DNA from: Ifrita kowaldi
Lineage: Eukaryota > Chordata > Aves > Passeriformes > Cinclosomatidae
Direction: 5' to 3'
NCBI GenBank assembly: GCA_013398055.1
Contig: VZRS01000323.1
Coordinates: 192,130-256,129, forward strand
DNA: 64,000 nt
A program made the position numbers and the translations under genes. Shown here piece after piece: positions 24,399 through 36,175 of the stretch; the stretch's first letter is position 1; each line of letters begins with the position of its first letter. The notes under the pieces were generated by a model. That model made no database searches. It was not told where the DNA came from and saw nothing but the letters and a program-made list of their open reading frames with translations.

Positions 24399-25483
24399 CA
24401 GCCCAAGGATCACTCAAGCATCCTGGCAAAAACTGCGGCTCCAAGATACCTCAGCAATGGTGATTTCCAGTCTGCTTTCTTCTGCTGAAAAACTATCTGA
24501 CTAAAATCTCTCTGAGTTTGGTTCTGTGCTGGGTCTGTTCATGCACAGCAATCAAGGGATGTGCTCACGAAGACATCTCCATCCCACTCTGTCTGCAGGG
24601 ACGGCACAGACACCACCAGGGAGACTCCAGCCAGTTATTGGAAATCTTTTGCTCACTCTCGATTCAATCCCTTTCCATACCCAGTTTCAGTTTCACTGTG
24701 ATAAACAATTAAAAAGAATCCAGCTAATTATGTGCTATCAACAACCTCTACCCAACAACACCAGGTTCAGACACAAGCCCACAAGAATTCACACTTGAGG
24801 AATGCAAAATGCCTGGTGCTGCTCCCAGAGATCCAGCAGGAGCTCAGCAGAAATGTTCAACCACAGAAACTCCACAGCAAACCCAGCAGGTGCTTTGTTA
24901 CGAGCTAAATCATCACGCCGGGGTGGTGATGCCAGCTTTAGTCCAAGGCCCCCTTTATCCTATCTCCAGACTCGAGTCTTGTGCAGGATGTGGGTGCAAA
25001 AGAACCTAACGAGAGACACTGCAGGCTCTGGAGCACATTTCCCTCCAGCTAGAAACTGGAGAGCCTGCATGAAATAGAAGACGTTTTAGAGAAGCATGGA
25101 AGGAAAAGCAACCAGCACCCACACAGCTGCTCCAGGGAGAACCCAGACAGAGGGGGTTAAAAGTTCATTTGCTGAAGCAGAACAAAACCTTTTGCTAATT
25201 TACACATTACAGGAAGCCAAGCCCAAAAAACCCAGAGAACACCTACAGGGCTTTTTGTGGTGGTTTTTAATTCTGCAGAAGCTCATATTAAAAACAAAAG
25301 CAGAGGAGTAAGAGGGAGGCAGAGCTGGCGAGGGCAGGCACAGAGCGCTGCAGGGCTGTCTCACCTCTGCGGAAGCATCGCCGGCTCCTCCACCAAAACA
25401 TGTGAGGGAGAGGAGAGCAAAGGGGAAGCCAAAGGTGCTGCTGCTCCCCACAAGGCTCTGGCACCTCCAGCTCCACAGCACGA

Positions 25484-25553
25484 ATCACAGAATCATGGAA
25501 CCACAGAATGGCCTGGGTTGGAAGGGACCTTAAAGCCCAACTCATTCCAACTA
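25484..25553 (-). mobile_element. CR1 3' end fragment
   Basis: ATCACAGAATCATGG followed by GGTTGGAAGGGACCTTAAAG, the complement of the CR1 3' terminus. Confidence 0.85.
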
Positions 25554-27150
25554 GGGGAAAAGGAAAAGGGGTAGAAAAAGCACAGCAGGAACCTGAACCA
25601 GGACAGCCAAGCCCCAGGCAGGATTCTCCCAGCTCCTGCAAGGCAGCATGTGCCTACAGGGAGTCTCCTTCCATGTCACCTCCCTTTTGCTACCCATAAG
25701 AGCACCCAGATCCTTTGGGTCACTTGAACTCTGGGCCTTTGCCTGGATCCAGCACTGCCATGATCCAAAAGGAGCAGAAACAGGTACTGGGCATAAAAAC
25801 GGCATTCCCAAAGGCAGCAAGGAGGATCACTGCCCGGCCCAGCCCACCGGCCCAAACACAGCTCCCCGTCTGCTTCTGGCAGCCAAGCGAGGCGAGCAGC
25901 ACACGAGATGGGAGCATCTCAGAGGCCTCAGTGGCCAGTGGAAATTTCCAGAATGTCCTGGACAAGAATGACTTACTGGAAGCAATACATAAATCAAGCA
26001 AATGAATAGTTACCAGACAGCAGCATAAACAGCTGCCACGGGGATGAAATCAGACCTGCTGTGCCAAGAGGCGTCAGCCTCCTCGCCGGCTGCACCTTCG
26101 GGGGAAACCGGCAAAACAATCCAAGGAAAAGCACATTCCTGGGGGAGCTGCCACCCCTGGCCCTGCACAGGTGCCCTGGTGGGGTCCTGGAGCTGCCGGG
26201 CACAGAGGCACCGTGGTGAGCACCGGGAGCAGCTCCGGGGGCTCTGTGGAGCAGCGCGGCCCCAGCGCGGCGCGGAGCTGCCAAGGCCGGGGCTGCTCCA
26301 TGCCGAGCTAAACAAGCCCTGGTTGTATTTTTAGGCAGAAGACCTGGAGGAATTTTTTCTTCTTCTCCTTGGCCAGCAAGGCCTGGTTGAGCAGCGAGCC
26401 CTGCAGAACGCACCACGCTCCGTGTCCGTGCCCTGCTGTGGGTTTTGGTGGGTCCCCATTAGCAGCTGCCCTGCAGAGCCCATGGAAACCACCGCCCTGA
26501 TAAACAGCAAGCAATTTGTGCAGGAGATAACAATCACTGTCATCTTGGTTAAAACACGTAAACTGGAAAACACCACCACAGCAAAACCAAAGGGAACCAG
26601 TTGGTGTTGGCCAGGCCACAGCTGGGAGCGATTAGAGATAATTAATTCTGCTAAATACACGTACACACAGCCTGGCTGCAGCCTCCCCATGGTCCTGACC
26701 TTGGCGGGAGAGGAGTGGGTGCGAGGATCAGGGGTTGTGTGGGGCAGTGGCAGCGATGCCAACCCACAGGAAGGTCTGGGAGCCCCACAGAAGGGGCATG
26801 AGCCTGGCACCATCTGTGCTGGAGAACCTGGACTCACTACCACAACAACAAAGCAAAGCTCAGGTGTCAAATTATGGCCATACATTAAAAATAATTCCCT
26901 AAATGCTTGGAATATAATCTGAGTGAAATCCCCCAGCTCTGCACCTCCACAGCACTGACTCCTGGGTGAGAAAGTACATTACAAAAGAAGAAAGAGACAG
27001 GGATGATATTGCAGCTCCACTAACAAAAATGGCAATTTTCTGCAACCAGCTCCACTCCAGCAGCACCCCTGGCACAGCCACCACCAGCCCGGCAGCACCA
27101 CGGGCACCTCGTTTCACTTCGACTTATCTGGCATTTAAAAAAACTGGTTT

Positions 27151-27185
27151 AATCACAGAATCCCAGACTGGTTCAGGATGGAAGG
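27151..27185 (-). mobile_element. Probable CR1 terminal remnant
   Basis: AATCACAGAATCCCAGACTGG followed by a decayed GGATGGAAGGAG resembles the complement of the CR1 tail, but it is very short. Confidence 0.5.
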
Positions 27186-28130
27186 AGCAGGGATAGGGAC
27201 TGCTCCTGCTCTCTGTGCCATAGTGAACAACTGCCTGGACATACGGACATGAGGCAGGAGGCAGCACAAATGGGCTTGGAGATGCAGAAAGAGGCAGGAA
27301 TCAAGCTCATTTTCTATCAAAATGCTCCTCTCCCTCCACCCTGTCTGTGCCTGTTCCTGACATGTGTCCTCTCCCTCCTCCGTGGGCCCCTCTCACTGTA
27401 CCCCAGTTCTGTGGCCTCCAGCTGCCATGGGACCCACCACACTCCTCTGCTGCACAGGAGGAAGGGCACTGCTGAACCACCTCCCAGGCACTTATCCTGT
27501 CTAATACTGGGGGTAATAATTGCCTTTTTTCAACATTTCACCTTTCTTACCAGCTGTATTACTGTTGATGAAAACTGCAGCTTCATCACGTGAGGAGCCC
27601 CACGTCCCTCGTCAGTGCAGCACAGCACGTACACCCCAAAAACACAGAAGTCAGAAACTACGCAGGACAGGCTTTCTTTACTTGACCGACTCAGCCCAAG
27701 TTCTGGTTTTAGTGTCAGAAATCTCCGCAGCAAGACTGAGAAACATTTTTTTAGCTCATCTGATAAACATGCAAATCTTGATTATTCATACGTTACTTAA
27801 AATAAAAAACCCAGACAGAAACAGATGAGACAATCCCCTCCAAGCAGTGCAGCCCAGCTTGGCAGGGCCAGCCAGAGGCCCTTGGCTTTGCCCATGTTGG
27901 CTGTGGGTGCCCTGCTCTCAGCAGCACCCAGAGCACGGCCGGTCCCACCCGTCCAGAGCATCCCCCCGGGGCAGCCAGGCCCCGCACAGCCCCTCCCTCC
28001 AAACATCTGCTGCAGATGTGAAGATTTCTCTCCATTCTTGTCTTTAATCCGGCTCGACGGCACTGCAGCCTCAAACAGCTCATTTAGAAGGGTTATGGCA
28101 ACGAGCCCTGGCCCTGGCTGCCCCATGGGA

Positions 28131-28470
28131 GCTCCTGGATCAGGGCAATGCTCCTGGATCAGGGCGCTGCTCCTGGATCAGGGTGCTGCTCCTGGATCAG
28201 GACAATGCTCCTGGATCAGGGCAATGCTCCTGGATCAGGGTGCTGCTCCTGGATCAGGACAATGCTCCTGGATCAGGGCAATGCTCCTGGATCAGGGCGC
28301 TGCTCCTGGATCAGGGTGCTGCTCCTGGATCAGGACAATGCTCCTGGATCAGGGCAATGCTCCTGGATCAGGACAATGCTCCTGGATCAGGGCGCTGCTC
28401 CTGGATCAGGGCAATGCTCCTGGATCAGGGAAATGCTCCTGGATCAGGGCAATGCTCCTGGATCAGGGCT
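28131..28470. repeat. 19-bp minisatellite, about 18 copies
   Basis: The unit GCTCCTGGATCAGGGCAAT is repeated about 17.9 times with no insertion or deletion; starts fall every 19 bases from 28131 to 28454. The first 13 bases are the same in every copy and variation is confined to the last six. Because 19 is not a multiple of three and no stop arises, all three plus frames stay open and encode the same 19-residue repeat, which explains three overlapping open frames here. These are not taken as genes. Confidence 0.97.
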
Positions 28471-28829
28471 GCAGGACCAACCCCAGAGCGATGCTGTGAG
28501 CCTATGCCTGGGGCTGGCTGTGCCTCTGCCCCCCCAGCCCAGGATCCCCCCAGGAACGGCACCAGGGCTGGAGAGTTCAGCAGGCTCTCTCTCCTCAGCC
28601 TCCTGCCTTTTTCTGAGATAATTTTTTTCCTATTAAATAACACTATGAGCTGTTTCTCTTCCTAAAATAGCACACACCACCACACACACTGTTTGTTTTG
28701 TTTGAATTCCTTCCCCACTAAAGCAGCACAAACCCCACTGTAAACCTGACTCCACATCTCTACTCCATCACCAGGCTTTTCCTTTACATGGAAAACACTT
28801 AAGCAATTACAGATTCCCTGCACATACAA

Positions 28830-29005
28830 AATCACAGAATCCCAGAATGGTTTGGGTGGGAAGGGACTTTAAAGCTCATCCAGTTCCACTCTTTGCCAGG
28901 GGCAGGGACACCTTCCACTATCCCAGGCTGCTCCAAGCCCTGTCCAGCCTGGCTTTGGACACTTCCAGGGATCCAGGGGCAGCCACAGCTTCCCTGGGCA
29001 ATCCC
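28830..29005 (-). mobile_element. CR1 LINE fragment
   Basis: AATCACAGAATCCCAGAATGG, GGGACTTTAAAGCTCATCCAG, then GGCTGCTCCAAGCCCTGTCC and the CAGCCACAGCTTCCCTGGGC block. Confidence 0.87.
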
Positions 29006-29971
29006 CTCTGGGTGATGGGAGCACCTGGAACCATTTGGCCTTGGCTTCAGGCTGTAAATGCAGAAAGTTTGAAACCAACACCTAAAACAGCAATTTGGTT
29101 TCTAACAGCCTTGCCAGAGACCCCATGGAGCAGACACAAACCCAGGCCACAAGAAAGATCTGGAGTTGTGTTTAAGCCTATTTCAAATATAATTTGATAT
29201 TTTTTTTCTTTTAAACAGATAACTTGAGTTCTTCCAGATCTCTTCCTAAGCAGCTATCCCAATAAAGTCATTCCCAGGTTTCCCAGTCCTGCCTCATCCC
29301 TGCTGCTCCTGCAGCACTGGTGCAAACGGCGAGGGCAGGTCCAACCCCACAGCCTTGAGGCTGCACAAACACCTGATGATGCTTTCACTTCTAAAACACT
29401 AATCAAAGGTTTCCATGGGAACCTGCAGGAGCAGGAAGAAGATGGGAAATTACAGGTCAGCTCTACCACTGCAAGAAAAAAAATTATCCCGTTCCTTCGC
29501 CCTCGCAAAGTTTCAAGGCAACACAAAAATATTGATTCATCAGGGTGCATAAAGGCAGAAAATATGGCCCAGAGTAGTCCTTTGTTGAGCAAAGAAATCA
29601 CTTTTAGTCCTTTAATGGCAGGTTTGCTCTGAAACCACATGAGGAGCTTCACCTCTGCTCTGCCTCTTGGACAGCCTGGGCAGCCAAACCCGTTCCAGGC
29701 CATTAAAAGCAACACGAGATTCCCAGGAGCTAATGGGTTCCATGCCATGGGGTGGGGGGCTGGCTGGGAGGCTGGGAAGCTCCTGTCCCTCATCCCTCAT
29801 CCCTCATCCCCCCCTCAGTCTCTTGGCCCTCGGCTCACTCACACACAGGTTTCCAGTTGCCAACCAGATATGACTCAACACCACACACACACACAAGGAA
29901 ACTTTTCCACCACTATTAACTTTCAGAGGAAGTGGAAAAAGGAGAGAAAAACACATCAGTCATAAACGTAC

Positions 29972-30077
29972 TTTGCCAAATGGTTCATGAGCAAGTGCAG
30001 CATCTGCCTGTTTTTCTCCGGGAGCCGATGAACGAGGCTGTGGATCTCTGACACCCTGGACTCCTGATTCTCCAGCT
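29972..30077 (-). CDS. ARHGAP26: ARHGAP26 exon, RhoGAP domain helices
   Basis: The exon is 106 bp, with acceptor CCCATGCAG and donor GTACGT. It completes Lys and encodes LENQESRVSEIHSLVHRLPE then KNRQMLHLLMNHLA, leaving two bases (AA) for the next codon. This is the LP.KN..ML..L..HL segment found in all RhoGAP domains. The junction with the exon ending at 17464 makes AAA (Lys), where the mammalian protein as I recall it has Asn. A different frame is open over the same bases for 248 codons (29960-30706), but that frame is not the GRAF1 frame and ignores the splice sites. Confidence 0.95.
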
Positions 30078-30872
30078 CTGCATGGGGATAGAAGATGATT
30101 TACCTCCACATTAGGGGTTGTTATGGGAAGAGGCCTAACAGTGTCCCTGACAGACATCCCAGGGAGCTGCTCCATCCCACACCCAGGCACTGCAGATCCT
30201 CCCCACGGTGCTGCTCCTGCCGAGCACCTCCAGCCAGCTGTTTCCAAAGGGAGACACGGGATGGGCTGAACAGGGGAGCTGAGAGCAGAGGCCATGTGAA
30301 CAGCACGGTGAGCAGGGCAGGCTGGCTGCAACCAGAGCGATTCCAGCACTGGGCATACGGGCACATTCCCATGTTCAGCGTGCCCAGGGCAGGCCAGGCT
30401 GGAGCCTCTGGTGCTGCACAGGCTGCTTGGGCCCACGGCACTAAGTGGGAGCTGCTGCAGGAGGCCAGCACTGCCATGGCCATGGACCAGGGCCCTCCTG
30501 ACATCCCACTCCCCCACCCACAGGCTGCACAGCTGCCAGCGGAAAATGCCCTGCTCCCAGCAAAGCCCCTTCTGTGGGCAGTGAAAGGAAGGCAGTACAG
30601 ACATCTGAACCAGCAGAGAGCCCCTCAGACACCGTGGGTGCTGTTTAACAGCCCATGGCCACAGCCACGGGAGCCGCTGCCAGCCCTGCGCTCCCGCCGC
30701 TTCCATCTCCTCTGGCCACCTCCCAGCAGCAGCCTGCCCTGCCTCCAGCCCTGCTCTGCTGCCAGGACAGCAGCCCAGGAGAGGTGGGGAGGCAGTGGGG
30801 CAGCGGGGATCGCAGCCACTGGCAAATGAGGCTCCTCTTCAGGAGCGGGGCCATGAACAACAACAAACTCAC
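30078..30872 (-). other. ARHGAP26: ARHGAP26 intron, 795 bp
   Basis: Short GC-rich intron, GTGAGT donor and CATGCAG acceptor. Long open frames on both strands cross it, but they reflect few stop codons in GC-rich DNA. Nothing else seen. Confidence 0.8.
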
Positions 30873-30931
30873 TCGCTGCTTTGATGAAGCTCCTTTGAAA
30901 CTGGTACATCATGAGGGGCCCTGGGAGCATT
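30873..30931 (-). CDS. ARHGAP26: ARHGAP26 exon, RhoGAP LPGPLM motif
   Basis: The exon is 59 bp, with acceptor ATCTTCCAG and donor GTGAGT. It completes Arg and encodes MLPGPLMMYQFQRSFIKAA, ending with one base of a Lys codon. LRMLPGPLM is the GRAF1 form of the RhoGAP LRxLPEPL motif; Gly in place of the usual Glu is normal for GRAF1, not a defect. Both splice phases agree with the neighbouring exons at 31969 and 29972. Confidence 0.95.
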
Positions 30932-31968
30932 CTGGAAGATAAAAAGGAAACAGGCACAGAACACATCTGAGGAACACAATCCACACAAAGAAAGCTTTGC
31001 CCCTACCCTAAACTCAGCTCCATTTTGAAAAGTGCAGAATTAAGCAACACCAACTCTAATTCTCCTCATCAGAAGGAATAAGATCTATGCAAGGACCTTT
31101 GATTTATGCACCACTAAATTAATCTTTAATTTTAGCATTCCTTCAGTAACACAGCTCCAGTGTATTACTAAGCCCATGATTTTCAAGTAAGTTTGAAAAT
31201 AAATTAAAAAGATAAACAAGTCTGTAAAACTTTCCCAATCCCCATTCCCATTGTCCCCTCTCACTGCTGCATCCCTTCAGAGGGACACACTGGTGCTGCC
31301 CACATTCCTCTTTGTTTTGCCAACAGTTCAGACTCCAGAGCAAAGGTTGCCAATCATGCAAAATTCTGTGATTTTCTAGGCTGAGATCCACCAGGCTAAT
31401 TATACTTATCACCCTAATTGGATTTAGGCTCTCTCTTGTGCTCCCTCGCTCTCTCAAACCCTAAGAGCAAGGAGCCGCGGTCACAACAGGTAGAAGCACG
31501 TTGGGGATAATGAGATGCTGCTGCCTGCCAACACCCAATCCTGTTGGGAAGATCCCCAGGATGATACTGGCTCGCCTGACACACAGAAATCATAACTACA
31601 ATAAAGCTCAGCACCGGGTCTGGAAAAGCTCTGCAAGTCCCCGCCCTTACACTGCACTGCCTGCCCCTTCTGCCACATGCTCAGAAGGTGAAGTCCACTG
31701 GGAAAAGCTTAAATCAAGGCAGGGGATGCAAGAATGAGCTTTTAAAATCGTGTTTGTATAATGTCTGCAACTGTCAGAGCTGACTGTGTTCCCCAGGTCC
31801 TATTCAAACATGCTGGAAAGTCAGGGAAAAGCCAGAATAAATTCCCTAAGAGCAGTTTCTGCTCTGTTTCTATTAAAGTGCTGTTGTTAAGGGTCTGCAA
31901 TAATGGGCAGTAAAACCCCAGATACCCACGAAACCTCTCCTGAAGCCAGGTGAGGCTTCTCTCCTTAC
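30932..31968 (-). other. ARHGAP26: ARHGAP26 intron, 1.0 kb
   Basis: GTAAGG donor and TTCCAG acceptor. AT-richer than its neighbours, unique, no repeat or gene recognised. Confidence 0.8.
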
Positions 31969-32056
31969 CTCAGGTATGTTTTCAGTGCACTAGTAATGGT
32001 CTTGATCTCCCACTCTGCACAGATCTCTGTGTCTGTCTCTGTGGCTGCTTTGGGAT
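31969..32056 (-). CDS. ARHGAP26: ARHGAP26 exon, RhoGAP domain middle
   Basis: The exon is 88 bp, with acceptor TTTTTCCACAG and donor GTAAGG. It completes Asp, then encodes PKAATETDTEICAEWEIKT and ITSALKTYL, ending two bases into an Arg codon. ALKTYLR is the conserved RhoGAP motif (LKxYLRxLPxPL) that packs against the GTPase; the conserved Lys is present. The acidic loop before AEWEIK differs slightly from the mammalian sequence I recall (KTASETETD), which fits the variable loop of the family. No single open frame shows this exon, because its flanks close the frame; it was found through splice sites and phase. Confidence 0.94.
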
Positions 32057-35000
32057 CTGTGGAAAAAGACAAAAAGGCAATAAGTGAAGGAAACTGAAGA
32101 CAATTCCAGCTCATGCCTGCTCAGCTGTGTGGGGAGACCACCACATCCCATTTTATTTGCTGTTCCCAGCTCAGGACACACCTGCAGGGGCGTGGGGTTC
32201 CTCACCCGGGATGGGCCAAACTCACAGCATGGGACGAGAGAAAGAAAAGGGAATCCTCCATCCCGAGCAAGGACAGGAGCAGCGTGGCTTGCAGTGTGCC
32301 AGCACCCGGGGCACAGCAGCCCATGGTGACAGCGGTGACAGCCAGGCACGCACACGACAGGGACCCTCTTCCTGACAATGTCCAGCATCATCACCCTGCA
32401 GCCACCTCCCCACCCAGCTCCTGGAGGGCCATTACAGGCACAGCCACCTTCATAGCCAGTGGGAAGTGGCTCAGGCACAGCACTGAGTCCCAGACAGCGA
32501 CAGCTCCGAGCCGGGGCCAGGAGCACCAAGCCGAGGCCACGGAAAAGCCCGGCATGGAAGTGCCCCGTGTGCTGATCCCTCCTGCCTGGATGCTGCTCCA
32601 CCCTGGAAACTCAGCCAGGATCCTGCTCCCACCAGAATCCTGGGAAAGCCCCTGTGGAGGTCCCTGGCGTCAGGTCCCAGCAGTGCCAAGTGTCCCTGGG
32701 GAGCAGCGCAGGCACCGGGGCTCTCACTGTCCCCAAGGTCCAGGGTGACACAGCCACAGCTGCTCACACCATCTGCTCCCACAGGCTCAGCTCAGGGGGT
32801 TTTTGCCTTTTCACAGACACAAATAATGCACTTTTGAATTTTAAAGCCCCATGTAACCATTGGGTAATTTTCAACCTACTTAAAAGAATGCCCTGAATAG
32901 AGTTCAGCTTTCCCTTGGGGCAAAGGGTTTATTTTAATTAAAAAAAAAAACAAGAGGTGCACTTGGAAAAGTAAACACATGAGAAATGCATATTCACACT
33001 GAGATCACGTGTGTCTCAGCAATCACACAAATGACCTCCATCGTCCTGAGTCAATGCCCAGGAACTTCCTACGCAGTGCCTTTACAGGGAGAGAATATTA
33101 ATGGAGTCAAGGTAAGTTTGGCACAGTAAAAAAACCAACAAAACCCCTCAGAAGTTCCATCTTTTAAAAAAAACCAAAAACTTTTTAACCAAAGCAGAAC
33201 AAACAACTCCAAACTGTGTGTCTTTGCAACAGCTCACCCAGCAGGTCCTAGGCAGGATCATGGAACACGAGGTGAAATTCCACAGTCGGTCCCATGAAAA
33301 GGCTCAGAGCAGTTAATCAGCTCCCCTTGACCTTCAAACTTATGAGTCTGCAAAAAGTTCATGCCGTGGGTTCCAGCTGCAGCATCTGCCTCCCTGGGCA
33401 TGGCCAGTGCCCCACCAGCCCTGCCTCCCACAAGGACACACTTCCACAGCAGCTGGGGCCCGTGGGGAATCAGGGGCTGGAAAAGCACCCACAGCCCACA
33501 GTCAGCATTAACCCTGGAGCTGCTTTTTTGCTGCCAATCACTGATCTGACGTCCTCACAAAATTTCTCCAGGGTGAGGGAAACAACCTGGGGAACCACCT
33601 CATCGCCCCAATGTGATTATCATCCAGAGACTTCCAAAACAGCCCACAGTGAGGGGCTGGCAGGAGCCAGCCCTTATGGCCCACTTGGCAAAGGAGCAAG
33701 AGCAGATCAGATGCTGTAACTCACCTTCTGCAGAGTTCAGACCTGCTGGGGCCCCCACAGTGCCCACAATAAACCCTTTCATGGGAGCTCCCACTGATGG
33801 AAGTTTGGTAATTTGTTGGGTTTTGCCCTCATTGTGATGGCACATGAATGCTGGGGATGATGATCTGCCCCCCACCAGCGCTGGGAGCACCCCCCCACTG
33901 CTTCACCCCAGTCCAGACCCCGACAAGATCTGCCCTGAAACCCATCCCGGGGGCTGGGGCTGCCCTGACCCGGCTGCTGCCCACGGGGAGCCAGGGCCCT
34001 GCGGCCACCACGCCAACCTCCTGCGGGGACACCTCGTGCCAAAGCCCTTCCCAGCAGCGCCACTGACACCAGCTCAGGGAAACTCGATCTCTTTGCCATT
34101 TAAACTGTATGTGAAGCAGTAACACTGCCCACATTCATTTCTAAATATAAAGGAAACCTGACAGTGCAAGCACAATTTGGCTCCTCCATTCACGAGGAGC
34201 CCCGAGGGCAGCGAGAACAGATGGGGTTTGACAAGGGACACGTTTCCGTGTGACACTGACTTCACAGACAGCCCAAACACCGTGGCTGATGAACATTTAA
34301 TCCCCCACAATTTGGAGAAATTATGGAGTCATGGGTTTGCAAAGCATCCCAATGATCAGCACCTTGGGGGATTCCCAACAGGGGTCCCACTTCCAGCCCT
34401 GACTCCAAAGCCTCCAAAGGGGCTTCCAACATCAACAACCAGCGAGGACACGCCAGGACAAGGGAAAAGCACCAGGATTTATCACTGCCTTATGAGACAC
34501 GAGGGCAACAGCTGAGTGGCTTCAGTGGCTGAGGAGGTAATGGATGCTGGGTGGCATCCAAAACTGAATCCCTCCCAGCTCCACAGAGCTCTTCACCCAG
34601 GCGAGTTCTGCCATCTGCCACAGCCCTGGGACTGACACCAGGACTGACACCTTTGTGACAGAACAGGGTCCTTGGCCCTGCCACCCACGGGATGAGGTGA
34701 CCAGCATCACCAGAGGACCTGGCTGTGCACCTGCCAGGACCTGCCCCAGGGCACCAACCCCAGCCTGTTTTTATCAGCAGTGCTCTTCAGTCGATGCTCT
34801 CCCCGTGCCCACCGCGAGTGCCACGGGACAGCGCTGGCTCCCACAGCCCTGGGACCACGGGGCACCTTCACACAGCCCCAGCCTGTGCCAAACTTCTCTA
34901 ATAACAGCATCAGCCACCAGCTCTCGTGACTGCAGTGAACTTTCCAAATGCCAGAGCAAAGAGGTCCCCTGCACCCGGATTTAGAGCTGTGCCCTTCTGC

Positions 35001-36100
35001 TCCAGTCACCTGGATTAACAATTTTCCATAGGTTAACACTGACAGCTGTAACAGCCACCATGGGCTTTGCTCAGCAAACACCTTAATGGTGGGAAAGGAA
35101 GGAGGGATTGGAAAAGGAGGAAAAGATGTTCAAACACAACAGATGAAAACCTTCTGCAAGAAGAAATATGCAGAGAAAGGAGAACTGAAGTTTTTTGAGG
35201 ACAAGGAAAAGGAAATCATGTAACAAAGGAAAGAAAGTAAGTGAAGGGAAAGAAGAAGACGACCAGAAATGTCATTCATTTCCCCAAGGAGTAACAGACA
35301 CATTCAAGAGGCCACTAACAAATTAGTAAGCATCTGTTTCCCTGTTCCTACAGCTATTTCATCCGTGGTTTTGCCAAGTCTGAGCAGCATCACACAGGAC
35401 CGGCCAAGGGCAGCTGCCCTGCTCCAGCCCAGCTCTGTTCTCTCTTCCACTGTTGTCTCAGGCGTGTCTGGACAGATGGACGGACTGGTCCAGGGCTGCA
35501 GCTGTGGGATGGAAATGCTGCCTGTGAGGTCAGGGCTGAAATGGGTCTGTCCCACATAGCCAGAGCCAAGCTCTGCTGTGGCAAGACCCAGCAGCTTGTC
35601 TCTATGGAGCATCCAGAGCTGCAGGATCCAATGCTCAGTCACGAGGGAAACACGTGCTTAGAAAACTCTGGGCAAGACTGAGATGAACAGGCACAAGAAA
35701 GTCTGTGGGGAAAGCAAGAACAGCCACAGGCAGCATGCAACATCCAGGAGAAAATCATTTCAAAGGGTGCTGGGAACAAGGGGGCAGGTAGGAGATGAAA
35801 AGCCAAAGCTTTCAGCTATTTCTTTGAAGATTTTGGTTTGCCTTTGGGAAGGCTGCCAGAACTGGGAGCGTGTGTGAGCAGGACACCAGTGACTGCAGCA
35901 GGACCTGGTGAAGCCAGGTCCTACACGAGTCCTACCTTCCGACCTGCCCGCGGTGCCCGGGCCCCGCCGGCCTCGCCCAGCACATGGTCCTGAGGGCACA
36001 GCACCACCACTGGGGACCCCGACAAGAGCCTCTGCTCCTGCTTGGCAAGACTTCAAAGCAGCACATCCTGCCTGCCTTTACCAAAATTCCAGATACTCAC
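32057..36100 (-). other. ARHGAP26: ARHGAP26 intron, 4.0 kb
   Basis: Separates the arginine-finger exon from the ALKTYLR exon. A short A-run lies at about 32939-32951. No certain CR1 copy, RNA gene or exon found. Confidence 0.75.
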
Positions 36101-36175
36101 CCATTAATATACTCAGCAGCTTTTGTACTCTGGAGTTTACCCCGACGATCCGGTAGAGCCCCTGCTCATTGATCC
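36101..36175 (-). CDS. ARHGAP26: ARHGAP26 exon with RhoGAP arginine finger
   Basis: The exon is 75 bp, with acceptor CCTAG and donor GTGAGT. After completing the Gly codon it encodes INEQGLYRIVGVNSRVQ and then KLLSILM. The Arg in GLYRIVG is the catalytic arginine finger of RhoGAP domains, which inserts into the active site of the bound Rho GTPase to stabilise the GTP-hydrolysis transition state. Its codon is CGG at 36150-36152, so the catalytic residue is intact. The last base (G) begins the Asp codon finished in the next exon. Ile replaces the Val I recall in the mammalian LLSVLM stretch, a conservative change. Confidence 0.95.

Larger units (their letters stand above)
17465..29971 (-). other. 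ARHGAP26: ARHGAP26 intron, 12.5 kb
   Basis: This intron lies between the RhoGAP exons at 29972 and 17305. It contains the assembly gap at 19170-19175, several CR1 pieces, an AT-rich simple region at 21090-21175 and the 19-bp minisatellite at 28131-28470. CpG-dense bases occur at 18241-18400. No additional exon fits: the Lys codon split across it is completed directly. Confidence 0.75.

Noticed and set aside
29960..30706. 248-codon open frame on the minus strand overlapping a RhoGAP exon
   Set aside because: It reads a different frame from the GRAF1 exon at 29972-30077 and crosses intron sequence; few stops are expected in this GC-rich DNA.
30095..30829. 244-codon plus-strand open frame
   Set aside because: GC-rich intron; antisense to ARHGAP26; no homology seen.
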